Shown: positions 34,199 to 42,208 of the stretch, piece after piece
Numbering within the stretch: position 1 is the first letter of the stretch
Layout of the letters: each line of letters starts with the position of its first letter
Assembly (NCBI RefSeq): GCF_012922555.1
Contig: NZ_WIPK01000007.1
Coordinates: 1 to 64,000, forward strand
DNA: 64,000 bases
DNA from: Paraclostridium dentum
Lineage (GTDB): Bacteria; Bacillota; Clostridia; Peptostreptococcales; Peptostreptococcaceae
Direction: 5' to 3'
Program-made: the position numbers and the translations under genes
The notes under the pieces: model-generated
Seen by the model: only the letters and a program-made list of their open reading frames with translations
Database searches by the model: none
What the model was told of the DNA's origin: nothing

Positions 34199-34236
34199 AA
34201 GTGTGACAGAGAATTAAATTTTTAAAGGTGAATAAA

Positions 34237-35112
34237 ATGGAAAATATTTTAACAGTTGAAGGACTTAAAAAAGATTTTGGAGATTTTGCTTTAGACGATA
34301 TAAGTTTTACACTAGAGGAAAATTGTTTTACGGCATTTATCGGAGTTAAAGGATCTGGAAAAACAACAATGATTAAGACTATTTTAGGACAAATACTTAA
34401 GGATTGTGGAACAATAAGTTTTTTTGAAAAAGATATAACCATGAATGAAAATGAAATTAAGAATATGATAGGAATTGTATTAGATGAAGGATATTTTTAT
34501 AATAATCTATCTTTAAAAGAAATGAAAAATATAATTTCTTCTGCATATGAAAATTGGGATGAGGAAGTTTTTAATAATTATGTAAAAAGATTTAATTTAA
34601 AATTAAATCAAAGGATAGAGGTTCTTTCAAAAAGTATGAGGATGAAATATTCAATTGCAATAGCACTTTCTCATAAAGCAAAATTTTTAATAATTGATGA
34701 ACCCACCAGTGGTATTGAAACATCATTAAGAAATGAATTGATAAACATCCTAGTAGAGTTCATGAAAAAGGGCGGTAAAGGTGTATTTTACGCCACTCAT
34801 ACAACGTTAGATTTAGAAAAAGTATCTGATAAATTAATTTTAATAGATAAGGGACAAATTGTTTTTAATGAAAGGAAAGATACATTGATAAGTTCGCACA
34901 AAATTATTAAAGGAAAACAAAATATACTAAATGAAGATGTAAAGAAATCATTTATAAGTTTAAATTATTATGGAGAGTACTTTGAAGGTATTGTACATGA
35001 TATATCAATTTTTAATGATAAAAAGTATGATATAACAATTATACAGCCAACTATAGAGGATATAATATCAGCTTACATAGAAGGGAGAGACTATGAATGT
35101 TTAACCTTCTAA
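34237..35112 (+). CDS. ABC transporter ATP-binding protein (BcrA/PmtA-like)
   Basis: The protein is 291 aa. Walker A reads GVKGSGKTT (residues ~36-44), where an Asn/Gly usually stands before SGKTT. The signature is 'VLSKSMRMKYSIAIAL', the LSKGM-type found in bacitracin and PSM exporters instead of LSGG. Walker B is 'FLIIDEPTSG'. The ~90-aa C-terminal extension fits this class. ATG 34237 follows AAAGGTG; the upstream GTG was rejected. It overlaps the permease gene by 16 nt and likely exports or gives immunity to a peptide made by the radical SAM protein. Confidence 0.87.
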   Translation: MENILTVEGLKKDFGDFALDDISFTLEENCFTAFIGVKGSGKTTMIKTILGQILKDCGTISFFEKDITMNENEIKNMIGIVLDEGYFYNNLSLKEMKNIISSAYENWDEEVFNNYVKRFNLKLNQRIEVLSKSMRMKYSIAIALSHKAKFLIIDEPTSGIETSLRNELINILVEFMKKGGKGVFYATHTTLDLEKVSDKLILIDKGQIVFNERKDTLISSHKIIKGKQNILNEDVKKSFISLNYYGEYFEGIVHDISIFNDKKYDITIIQPTIEDIISAYIEGRDYECLTF

Positions 35113-35744
35113 AAAAAGACTTTATAATGATTAAAAACTTTTGGCCATTTTTCATAATGTTTTCAATTTTAGGGCCGATTTTTATTAACTATCAGACAAG
35201 ATGGTTTGATAGTAGTTTTATAAGTTTCATTATTACTATATTATTTTTGGAGTTTATATTATATGGGTCGGTATCTAGACTAGAAGAAAAAAATAAAGGC
35301 TGTATATTACTAACAATAATGCCATACTCTCGTTCAGATATAGTTAAGTCTAAATATTTATTCATAGGATCGATATTTATCATAACGTATGCATTATATA
35401 TATTAGCAGCCTTAATAATACCTATAGAAATGAATTTTTTAAGTATAAAATCTATATTAACATCGTTCTTAGTTATATCAATCTTCTTTGGAGTTTATAT
35501 TCCGATACAGTATAACTATGGAACAGAAAAAACAAAGTACATATCATCTTGTTTTGTTTTAGTTTCACCACTTTCACTTCCAGCAACCGTAAAATGGATT
35601 CAAAGTAAAAACATACATTTAAATATAATCAATAGGTTTCCTAATATGGTGAAATATATAATTTTGATCCTATTGTCTTTATCTATTTTAGCAATATCTA
35701 TAAAAGTATCTATAAATATATATTCTAAAAAAGATTTAGTATAG
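35097..35744 (+). CDS. ABC-2 type permease
   Basis: The 215-aa membrane protein has about six hydrophobic helices (starting 'MFNLLKKDFIMIKNFWPFFIM'). The form is that of a BcrB/PmtB-like exporter subunit. Start codon lies inside the upstream ATPase gene, with AAGGGAG before it, so the two are translationally coupled. Substrate unknown; the radical SAM neighbour suggests a modified peptide. Confidence 0.8.
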   Translation: MFNLLKKDFIMIKNFWPFFIMFSILGPIFINYQTRWFDSSFISFIITILFLEFILYGSVSRLEEKNKGCILLTIMPYSRSDIVKSKYLFIGSIFIITYALYILAALIIPIEMNFLSIKSILTSFLVISIFFGVYIPIQYNYGTEKTKYISSCFVLVSPLSLPATVKWIQSKNIHLNIINRFPNMVKYIILILLSLSILAISIKVSINIYSKKDLV

Positions 35745-36026
35745 ATATTTACATAGTATTACTAGTGTATTCCTTGCTATTATCCACTTGTATAATTGAA
35801 TAAACCTATCTTAATAAATGAAAAATATCTTAACCAATTGGGGCAAGGTTGAGCTTGATGTAACAAATATTTGTATAAATCACTTGGAAAATTAATAGTA
35901 ATATATTTTTAAATATAAATTTGTATGATAGTTAGTATTTTATAGTTAATTAAGCTATGATAAAATTTAATTGTAATCATTAAAAATTTCTTATCATAAT
36001 ATAAAAATTGAAGGGAGTTGGTCATT

Positions 36027-36083
36027 ATGACATACAATGCATTAGAACTAAGTTATTTAAAAAATAGGGGGATAGAAAACTAG
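36027..36083 (+). CDS. Leader peptide of the downstream acetyltransferase gene
   Basis: An 18-codon ORF (MTYNALELSYLKNRGIEN) with a strong AAGGGAG site. Its last codons lie in the 5' arm of a hairpin, and ATG of the GNAT gene is 31 nt downstream. This is the layout of leader-based attenuation. No stalling motif is obvious. Confidence 0.5.
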   Translation: MTYNALELSYLKNRGIEN

Positions 36084-36093
36084 TAGTTCCCCC
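36067..36093 (+). promoter_or_regulatory. Hairpin between leader and GNAT gene
   Basis: GGGGG (36067-36071) pairs with CCCCC (36089-36093) around a 17-nt loop that contains the leader stop codon. A ribosome on the leader would prevent it from forming. The GNAT ribosome site (GGAGG, 36104-36108) lies just after. Confidence 0.5.
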
Positions 36094-36114
36094 ATAAATC
36101 AATGGAGGAAATTT

Positions 36115-36567
36115 ATGAACGAAGAATTAAAATTGAAAATAATTGATGAAAGCAATTTTGTTGAGTGTTTTAATTTAAAGCTTGGAAAAAATCAAGATAA
36201 GTTTGTATCACATCCTATTCGTAGTTTAGCGCAAGCATATGTATATTATAATCAATGCACCCCTTTTGGAATTTATAAAGAGAATGTTATGATAGGATAT
36301 GTCATGGTTATTTATGATTATGATGAAGAGATGTACAATATTTGGCATATGATGATTGATGAAAAATACCAAAATAATGGATATGGAACTAAAGCTTTGG
36401 AGTTATGTTTAGAATATATAAGATCAAAGCCATTTGGAGGATCAAATGATGTTGTATTAACTTGTAACATAGAAAATGATCATGGAATTCACATTTATAA
36501 TAAATTAGGGTTTAAGGAAATAGGTAATTGTGAAGATGATGAGATAATGATGAAATTAGTAATTTAA
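36115..36567 (+). CDS. GNAT N-acetyltransferase (spermine/spermidine acetyltransferase-like)
   Basis: The 150-aa protein has the acetyl-CoA motif A 'WHMMIDEKYQNNGYGTKAL' (Q-x-x-G-x-G type, about residues 79-97) and motif B 'NDHGIHIYNKLGFKEIG'. The N-terminal 'FVSHPIRSLAQAYVYY' matches BltD-like polyamine acetyltransferases. Substrate uncertain. The leader peptide and hairpin in front suggest drug- or translation-dependent control. Own terminator at 36594. Confidence 0.82.
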   Translation: MNEELKLKIIDESNFVECFNLKLGKNQDKFVSHPIRSLAQAYVYYNQCTPFGIYKENVMIGYVMVIYDYDEEMYNIWHMMIDEKYQNNGYGTKALELCLEYIRSKPFGGSNDVVLTCNIENDHGIHIYNKLGFKEIGNCEDDEIMMKLVI

Positions 36568-36591
36568 GTTTAAATATATTTAACTAAACAA

Positions 36592-36626
36592 TTAAAAGGG
36601 AGGTACATTGTTATCTCCCTTTTTTA
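36592..36626 (+). terminator. Terminator after the GNAT gene
   Basis: AAAAGGGAG (36594-36602) pairs with CTCCCTTTT (36615-36623), followed by Ts. Confidence 0.85.
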
Positions 36627-36693
36627 GTATAAAGAATATTATATGGTGGAATTTACTAAAATTAGAGATATAGTATGCTAGGGGAGGTAGGAT

Positions 36694-36774
36694 ATGGTTA
36701 TAGAGGCTAAAATAGAAAATATTAAAGAGATTGTAGATTTTTCATTGGAGCTTGCATGTTGTAAAGATAGGTGA
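36694..36774 (+). pseudogene. Short ORF or gene remnant with a strong ribosome site
   Basis: A 26-codon ORF (starts MVIEAKIENIKEIVDFSL) follows GGGGAGG. Downstream in a shifted frame reads 'EALNIGFKQIDTYRSYKL', which looks like coding sequence broken by a frameshift. Most likely a decayed gene. The rest of 36775-37034 is AT-rich spacer. Confidence 0.35.
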
Positions 36775-37034
36775 GGCTTTAAATATAGGATTTAAGCAAA
36801 TAGATACATATCGATCTTATAAGCTAAGTTTATAAAAGAAATTTGGGATGAGAAGAATCTATGTTTAATAATGATAAAAAATATTTAAAATTATAGTTAT
36901 TTTATAAACAAAACTTATAAAAAACTAAGTTATAATTATATTTTATTTATAAAATAACAACATTAAATTAAAGTTATAACAAATATATTAATTTTATTTA
37001 ATATTGTTTGAATTTGAAAGATAGTAATATAAAA

Positions 37035-37075
37035 GCTTACAGGAAGTAATAATATTGTAAGTATGATTCTTAAAA
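37035..37075 (+). repeat. Dispersed GTAAGC/GCTTAC site, copy 1
   Basis: GCTTACA half-site (37035-37041), then TGTAAG (37056-37061), N6 and TCTTAAAA (37068-37075, degenerate). It lies 71 nt before the phosphatase gene. Confidence 0.65.
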
Positions 37076-37145
37076 TATTATTACTTAATAAAACTTATTA
37101 GTGAGGCTACTATAAATATACGGGATATAAAAGGGAGAATGTAAA

Positions 37146-37706
37146 ATGAAAGTAGTTTTTATAAGACATGGTGAATCTGACTATTTACCTTGTGAAGAAA
37201 GAGGATTTATTGGACATGGTAGAGATTTAGCTCCATTATCAAGTTTAGGAATACAGCAGGCAGAAAGAATTTCTAAAAATACAGACTTCTGTGATTGTGA
37301 AGTTATAATATCTTCTCCGTATACAAGAGCATTGCAAACTGCAGCTATTATTTCTAGAAATACAGGCATAAAAATAGAAGTAGATGTTGATTTACACGAA
37401 TGGTGCCCTGATAAAACATATCAATATAAGACATTAGAACAATTAGATGAGCTACATAAAGATTTTGTTAGATTTAAAGGGGAATATTCAAATGGAGATA
37501 AAAGGAATTGGGAAACAATCAATGAAATTATAGATAGAGTTATACCCGTATTAGATAAGTACTTTGAACGTGGATTTAATAAAATTATAATTGTTGCACA
37601 TGGGGGAATTATTAGAAGGTTTATAGGAGAATCAAATATAAAATATTGCATCCCATATGAGGTAGATTATAATAAGGAGTATCAATGTATAGGGTGGATT
37701 AATTAA
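37146..37706 (+). CDS. Histidine phosphatase family protein
   Basis: The 186-aa phosphoglycerate-mutase-like enzyme has catalytic 'FIRHGESD' (His8) at the N-terminus, 'SPYTRALQTA' (Arg) in the middle and 'IIVAHGGIIRRFIG' with the second His. The substrate is unknown; the fold covers sugar-phosphate and phosphoprotein phosphatases. AAAGGGAG before ATG. Monocistronic, flanked by copies 1 and 2 of the dispersed site. Confidence 0.87.
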   Translation: MKVVFIRHGESDYLPCEERGFIGHGRDLAPLSSLGIQQAERISKNTDFCDCEVIISSPYTRALQTAAIISRNTGIKIEVDVDLHEWCPDKTYQYKTLEQLDELHKDFVRFKGEYSNGDKRNWETINEIIDRVIPVLDKYFERGFNKIIIVAHGGIIRRFIGESNIKYCIPYEVDYNKEYQCIGWIN

Positions 37707-37814
37707 TATTAAAACTAATAAATAACTAAGTTATAATATAGTTTGTATTAAAAAGAAAATATGTTTAGTTTTAGTTAAAACATAAGTTTGAATTGAAAAA
37801 GTAGTGAAATCAAA

Positions 37815-37856
37815 GCTTACAGATAGTAATAATATTGTAAGTAAATTGATTACAAT
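37815..37856 (+). repeat. Dispersed GTAAGC/GCTTAC site, copy 2
   Basis: GCTTACA (37815), TGTAAG (37836-37841), N6, GATTACAA (37848-37855). It matches copy 3 over about 40 bp with almost no change. The spacer 37707-38006 has no gene. Confidence 0.75.
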
Positions 37857-38006
37857 GAATAATATGAAGAAAAGTTTTAAACTTAGAGTTACTTTATTAT
37901 AAATATATACTCTTAATGATAATTAAAAACAGGTAAGGTATAGTATATTTAAATAAACTTATAAGTTATATAGAATTAATAAACTGGGGGAGTAAGAAAA
38001 ACTAAT

Positions 38007-38423
38007 ATGATAAAAATTAGAAAATACGGATATATTTTTATGATGTTTATGTTTATAATAATAGGTTTTTCTATAAATTTTTTATTTAAACAAATGGATT
38101 CAGCATTAAAACCTATAGAATTTAAAGATAAGGAAATTAAAATAACTCATAAGACATATAAAATAAACAATATAATGGATGTAGAACTATTAGATAAAGT
38201 AGTTTTATCTGGAGGATCAGGGAGTAATACTCCAAATACAAATAATGGAGTTTATAAGGTTAATGGAGATAAGTTTGAGTCTGAAGTATATATACATAAA
38301 AATGTAAGTCCATTTATAAGAATCAAAACTAAAGATTCAGTAATTGTGTTTAATGAAAATAAAGCAGATGAGACTGTAAATACTTATAATAGACTGGTTT
38401 ATTTAATAAAAAATAGTAATTAG
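38007..38423 (+). CDS. Membrane-anchored protein of unknown function
   Basis: The 138-aa protein has one N-terminal transmembrane segment (residues 8-28) and an extracytoplasmic domain ('EIKITHKTYKINNIMDVELL'). A Gly/Ser/Asn-rich loop follows, ending 'NTYNRLVYLIKNSN'. The shape recalls small PH-like domains, but I cannot assign a family. GGGGGAG ribosome site. Single gene with terminator behind. Confidence 0.6.
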   Translation: MIKIRKYGYIFMMFMFIIIGFSINFLFKQMDSALKPIEFKDKEIKITHKTYKINNIMDVELLDKVVLSGGSGSNTPNTNNGVYKVNGDKFESEVYIHKNVSPFIRIKTKDSVIVFNENKADETVNTYNRLVYLIKNSN

Positions 38424-38512
38424 ATATACACTAGCAATTACAATTAATAATATAAAAGGTTCATAAAATTAAATAACAACATGCAACTTACATAGTTTAT
38501 GAGGAAATAATT

Positions 38513-38563
38513 AAAAGAGGTGTTACTTTTATCTTTAGATAAATAGTAATACCTCTTTTGCAT
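38513..38563 (+). terminator. Terminator upstream of the RiPP cluster
   Basis: AAAAGAGGT and ACCTCTTTT arms (38513-38559), with extra pairing of TTACT/AGTAA inside. It isolates the RiPP cluster from upstream transcription. The stretch 38564-38853 is AT-rich and presumably holds the cluster promoter. Confidence 0.75.
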
Positions 38564-38853
38564 GTTAAAAAATATAAGCAAAGACTAAAAATATAATAAT
38601 AAATATTAAAAATAATACAAATTTTATAATTTTTCTGCAATTTATACCATATAACAACAACATATACTTAAATATTGAATTCAATAAGATTTTGGAATAA
38701 AGTAACCTTATACAAGGAATTAGATTGATTTAAGTTTTAACAGATACACAGATTAAAATTTCATATTTCCTTAAATTTGAGCCAAATAAAGACATATTTT
38801 AAGTGAAAATGAATTTTAATAAATTAATCAAATGAAAAAGGAGGGGAATATTA

Positions 38854-39015
38854 ATGAAGTTTATAAAAAAACCAGCAAGAAAATTTGAAGAAGGATTCTG
38901 TTTTGGATGGGAATGTAGTCAAGAATGTTTTGGGAACTGTCCAAGCAACTGTATGGGTACTTACGGTACTTGTACAACTAACAATAATGGATGCATAGTT
39001 AACAATGGAAATTAA
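38854..39015 (+). CDS. Cys-rich RiPP precursor 1 (Clo7bot-type)
   Basis: 53 aa. Leader MKFIKKPARKFEEG, then a core with seven Cys (16, 21, 25, 29, 33, 40, 47). The MKFIKKPA(R/K)KFEEG start recurs in precursors 1-7, which identifies a family of modified peptides I know as Clo7bot (CLI_3235-type). GGAGGGG ribosome site. It is almost identical to precursor 2 and its flanks, a recent tandem duplication of about 214 bp. Confidence 0.85.
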   Translation: MKFIKKPARKFEEGFCFGWECSQECFGNCPSNCMGTYGTCTTNNNGCIVNNGN

Positions 39016-39067
39016 ATTTAAAATGAATTTTAATAATTAATCAAATGAAAAAGGAGGGAGAATATTA

Positions 39068-39229
39068 ATGAAATTTATAAAAAAACCAGCAAGAAAATTT
39101 GAAGAAGGATTCTGTTTTGGCATGGAATGTAAAGATCAATGCTTTGGAAATTGTCCAAGTAACTGTATGGGTACTTACGGTACTTGTACAACTAATAATA
39201 ATGGATGCATAGTTAACAATGGAAACTAA
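39068..39229 (+). CDS. Cys-rich RiPP precursor 2 (Clo7bot-type)
   Basis: 53 aa, with seven Cys at the same positions as precursor 1. Differences are confined to residues 19-24 (GMECKDQC versus GWECSQEC). A long-loop hairpin terminator follows, so precursors 1-2 may form their own transcript. Confidence 0.85.
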   Translation: MKFIKKPARKFEEGFCFGMECKDQCFGNCPSNCMGTYGTCTTNNNGCIVNNGN

Positions 39230-39305
39230 ATCTATATTTCTGGCATCTTATTAAAGGGATAGATAAATGATTTACACTGAATGGTTAAATTTATAACAAA
39301 TTCTT

Positions 39306-39391
39306 AAAGTGGAAAAGAAAAAAGCAATTAATTAGATTATATTGCATGAAGTTTATACTTTTATGTTAAATTTCTTTTCCACTTTTTCAAC
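39306..39391 (+). terminator. Long-loop hairpin terminator inside the precursor array
   Basis: AAAGTGGAAAAGAAA (39306-39320) and TTTCTTTTCCACTTT (39371-39385) are perfect 15-bp arms around a 50-nt loop, followed by Ts. It separates precursors 1-2 from 3-9 and the maturase. Confidence 0.65.
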
Positions 39392-39501
39392 TATAAATGT
39401 TAAATAATTAGATAGTTATAATCCAGACTCCTGTAAATACTTTTAAGCAATTTAAAAAATTTGCGGTAGAATTTATAACTAAATTTCAAAAGGGGATACA
39501 A

Positions 39502-39627
39502 ATGAAATTTATAAAAAAACCAGTAAAAAAATTTGAAGAGGCATATTGCTATACTAGCTGTACATCATATTGTGGAACAAACTCTGGATGTGTTGACTAC
39601 AGAGATGGAAACTATATGTTTTATTAA
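39502..39627 (+). CDS. Cys-rich RiPP precursor 3
   Basis: 41 aa, leader MKFIKKPVKKFEEA, four Cys at 16, 20, 24 and 30. It is the shortest and least Cys-rich of the set and ends NYMFY. AAGGGG ribosome site. First gene after the internal terminator. Confidence 0.82.
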   Translation: MKFIKKPVKKFEEAYCYTSCTSYCGTNSGCVDYRDGNYMFY

Positions 39628-39649
39628 ATGAAAATAGGAGGATTAGAAA

Positions 39650-39802
39650 ATGAAATTTATAAAAAAACCAGCAAGAAGATTTGAAGAAGGATATTGTTTT
39701 TTAAGTTGTAGTCAAGACTGTGGTTCTTTATGTGGAATGAACTGTGGTACTTATTCAGGCTGTGGAACAAACTCTGGATGTATAAGTTATCACCCAGCAT
39801 AG
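39650..39802 (+). CDS. Cys-rich RiPP precursor 4
   Basis: 50 aa, leader MKFIKKPARRFEEG, seven Cys at 16, 20, 24, 28, 32, 38 and 44. The first five are spaced exactly four residues apart. It differs from precursor 6 at only a few residues. AGGAGG ribosome site. Confidence 0.85.
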   Translation: MKFIKKPARRFEEGYCFLSCSQDCGSLCGMNCGTYSGCGTNSGCISYHPA

Positions 39803-39845
39803 GGAGCAAATAAATTTTGCTAATAAAAATAGGTGGAGTAAAAAT

Positions 39846-39974
39846 ATGAAATTTATAAGAAAACCAGCAAAAAAGTTTGAAGAAGGATATTGTTTTTTAA
39901 GTTGTGATATTGACTGTAATAATTATTGTTCATTTAGGTGCGATGTATACAGTTGCAATATATTTATGTATTAA
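39846..39974 (+). CDS. Cys-rich RiPP precursor 5
   Basis: 42 aa, leader MKFIRKPAKKFEEG, six Cys at 16, 20, 24, 28, 32 and 37, with the Cx3C ladder. The core is more acidic/aromatic (DIDCNNYCSFRCDVYSC). AGGTGGAG ribosome site. Confidence 0.84.
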   Translation: MKFIRKPAKKFEEGYCFLSCDIDCNNYCSFRCDVYSCNIFMY

Positions 39975-40006
39975 TTTTAGTTTAATTAAAAAGAAGGGGA
40001 ATACAA

Positions 40007-40159
40007 ATGAAATTTATAAAAAAACCAGCAAGAAAATTCGAAGAAGGATATTGTTTTTTAAGTTGTAATCAAGATTGTGGTTCTTTATGTGGAATGAACT
40101 GTGGTACTTATTCAGGCTGTGGAACAAACTCTGGATGTATAAGTTACCATACATCATAG
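40007..40159 (+). CDS. Cys-rich RiPP precursor 6
   Basis: 50 aa, leader MKFIKKPARKFEEG, seven Cys at 16, 20, 24, 28, 32, 38 and 44. Near-duplicate of precursor 4; the differences are K10, N21 and the C-terminal HTS versus HPA. GAAGGGG ribosome site. Confidence 0.85.
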   Translation: MKFIKKPARKFEEGYCFLSCNQDCGSLCGMNCGTYSGCGTNSGCISYHTS

Positions 40160-40201
40160 TGAATTATAAATTTTACTAAGTGAAATTAGGAGGAACAAAA
40201 T

Positions 40202-40336
40202 ATGAAATTTATAAAAAAACCATCAAAAAGATTTGAAAAAGGATACTGCTATTTTAGCTGTATGGGATACTGTGAATCTAATAGTAGCTGCATGCCATAT
40301 AATTGTGAGTCTCTATCATGTACAGGTTTTTTTTAG
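40202..40336 (+). CDS. Cys-rich RiPP precursor 7
   Basis: 44 aa, leader MKFIKKPSKRFEKG, six Cys at 16, 20, 24, 30, 35 and 40. It starts with the Cx3C ladder and changes to a Cx5C/Cx4C spacing. AGGAGG ribosome site. Confidence 0.84.
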   Translation: MKFIKKPSKRFEKGYCYFSCMGYCESNSSCMPYNCESLSCTGFF

Positions 40337-40353
40337 AGAAAGGAGAAGGCTAA

Positions 40354-40506
40354 ATGAAATATATAGTTAAACCAACAGGTTATAGACACGGATTTTGTCT
40401 GTGTACAGAAGATTGTGCCTTCACTATGTGCATATATTACTGTTCTTCTAACACTAGTCCAGAATGTCCATCAATGTGTCAGCTAGACATATGTTATTAC
40501 TATTAA
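40354..40506 (+). CDS. Cys-rich RiPP precursor 8 (divergent)
   Basis: 50 aa, leader MKYIVKPTGYRHG, eight Cys (15, 17, 21, 26, 30, 38, 42, 47). The leader departs from the MKFIKKPA consensus but keeps MK(Y/F)I.KP and the GFC junction. AAAGGAG ribosome site. 17 nt after precursor 7. Confidence 0.8.
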   Translation: MKYIVKPTGYRHGFCLCTEDCAFTMCIYYCSSNTSPECPSMCQLDICYYY

Positions 40507-40608
40507 AAGTAAGTAGATATACTATAAGAATTAAATATGAAATTAAAAAATCGAATAATGTTATTCATTACAGAGTAATATGAATTTTAGGTAAAGGGAG
40601 CGTATGAA

Positions 40609-40755
40609 ATGAGATATATTATTAAATCAATAAACTTTAGAGATGGATTTTGTTTTGACATTGGAAGCATATGCACAAAATATACATGTACTAATGTTTG
40701 CAGTAGCAATTGTGGGATGGTTTGTAACACTAATTGCGACAGCTTTAACAACTAA
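40609..40755 (+). CDS. Cys-rich RiPP precursor 9 (divergent)
   Basis: 48 aa, leader MRYIIKSINFRDG, seven Cys (15, 22, 27, 31, 35, 39, 43); the last five form a Cx3C ladder. A two-codon ATGAAATGA mini-ORF overlaps its start. Last precursor, 100 nt before the maturase gene. GGGAG ribosome site. Confidence 0.8.
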   Translation: MRYIIKSINFRDGFCFDIGSICTKYTCTNVCSSNCGMVCNTNCDSFNN

Positions 40756-40855
40756 TAATTTAATTAGCATTTTATGATTAAAATTTAGGTTTAAAGCACG
40801 AAGGCATTTAATAAAAAAGTATAAATACAATATTGGGGAGATGAAAGGATCAACT

Positions 40856-42208
40856 ATGAAAAAATCTAAATACAACAAAATAATAGAATTAGAAAATGGA
40901 AAAACAATAGCATTTAATAGCTTAACTTGCGCATTAGCAGAAGTAGATGAAGAATTTCTAAATGTATTAGAAAACATAGAAAATATAGATACAGATAAAA
41001 TCAGTGGAAACATGAAAGAGTTAGTTGGGAATATGTCAGATGGAAACTTTATAATTCAAAATGAAATAGATGAATTAAAACTAATAAAGTATAGAAATTA
41101 TAGTGGAAAATTCTCAAAAGGTGGTCTAGGATTAGTAATTGCTCCAACATTAGCGTGTAACTTCGCTTGTCCTTATTGCTATGAAACTCCAAAACCAGGA
41201 ATGATTAGTAAGGAAGTTCAAGATTCTTTAATAAAATTGGTAGAAGAAAATGCTAAACGTAAAAAAAATATTAGTATTACTTGGTATGGAGGAGAGCCTC
41301 TATTAGCTAAAGACATAATAGCGGATTTTTCTAAGCAAGTTATAGAGATAACTGAAAGAGAAGGAGTTCATTACTCATCATTTATTGTAACAAATGGATA
41401 CTTAATCGATGATGAGACTGTTCAAATGTTTAAAGATTACAGAATTAATGGAGCTCAAATTACAATAGACGGTCCTCCTAGTATTCATAACCAAAGAAGA
41501 ATACTAAAAAATTCAAAGGATGAGACATTTAATAAAATAGTAGACAATGTAAAAAAACTTATAGATGGCGGAATTACAAATGTAGCTATAAGAATAAATA
41601 TTGATAAAACAAATATAGATCATATTGAGGAGCTTTTACAAATTTTAGAGAAAAAAGGCTTAAAAGGTGCAAATATTAGTTTAGGTCATGTTAGTGCATA
41701 TACAGATGCTTGTAGCTCTATAGCAAGTAATTGCTTAAGCATAAAAGAATATGCAGAAGAAGATAGTAAATATCAAAAGGTACTTTTTGAAAGAGGATAC
41801 AAAGTAGCAGGGGTATATCCATATTATCCAAGTATAAAAGCAAATTACTGCTGTGCTGATAATACAGGCGCTTATGTAATTGATCCAGAAGGATATATGT
41901 ATAAATGTTGGAATGATATAGGAAATATAGATAGAGCAGTTGGAAATGTTGCTAAACTCAATGAAAAAACAGAAGAGAAGATGCATGCAATGAATATGGA
42001 TTATATTATGTGGTCTCCTTTTGAAAATGAAAAATGTATAGAATGTGAAATATTACCGATATGTATGGGTGGATGTCCATATAATGGATTAATAAATAAT
42101 GATCCAAAGTGTGAAAAATGGAAATTTAGTCTTGAGCAAACAATAATTTCTACATATGAACAAAATGGAGAAATGGTATGTGAAAAAGGATGTTGTAGCT
42201 GTGGATAG
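40856..42208 (+). CDS. Radical SAM/SPASM maturase for the Cys-rich peptides (CcpM-like)
   Basis: The protein is 450 aa. An N-terminal ~90 residues resemble a recognition domain ('SLTCALAEVDEEFLNVLEN'). The core motif is CNFACPYC (Cys101, Cys105, Cys108). A long SPASM region has 'YCCADNTGAYVIDPEGYMYKCW' (abridged: CCAD...YKCW), then 'CIECEILPICMGGCPY' and 'CEKW', supplying auxiliary 4Fe-4S clusters. The C-terminus ends KGCCSCG. Such enzymes install thioether links from Cys to other residues. Start 40856 is favoured; ATG 40841 has no room for a ribosome site. Family name CcpM is from memory. Confidence 0.87.
   Translation: MKKSKYNKIIELENGKTIAFNSLTCALAEVDEEFLNVLENIENIDTDKISGNMKELVGNMSDGNFIIQNEIDELKLIKYRNYSGKFSKGGLGLVIAPTLACNFACPYCYETPKPGMISKEVQDSLIKLVEENAKRKKNISITWYGGEPLLAKDIIADFSKQVIEITEREGVHYSSFIVTNGYLIDDETVQMFKDYRINGAQITIDGPPSIHNQRRILKNSKDETFNKIVDNVKKLIDGGITNVAIRINIDKTNIDHIEELLQILEKKGLKGANISLGHVSAYTDACSSIASNCLSIKEYAEEDSKYQKVLFERGYKVAGVYPYYPSIKANYCCADNTGAYVIDPEGYMYKCWNDIGNIDRAVGNVAKLNEKTEEKMHAMNMDYIMWSPFENEKCIECEILPICMGGCPYNGLINNDPKCEKWKFSLEQTIISTYEQNGEMVCEKGCCSCG

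Noticed and set aside
35818-35895. 25-codon ORF (starts MKNILTNWGKVELDV) as precursor for the nearby radical SAM protein
   Set aside because: No Shine-Dalgarno sequence, a single Cys, and a position after the ABC genes without operon signals.
36027-36083. 18-codon peptide as a RiPP precursor
   Set aside because: It lacks Cys and a core-like segment, and it overlaps a hairpin in front of the GNAT gene, which fits a leader peptide better.
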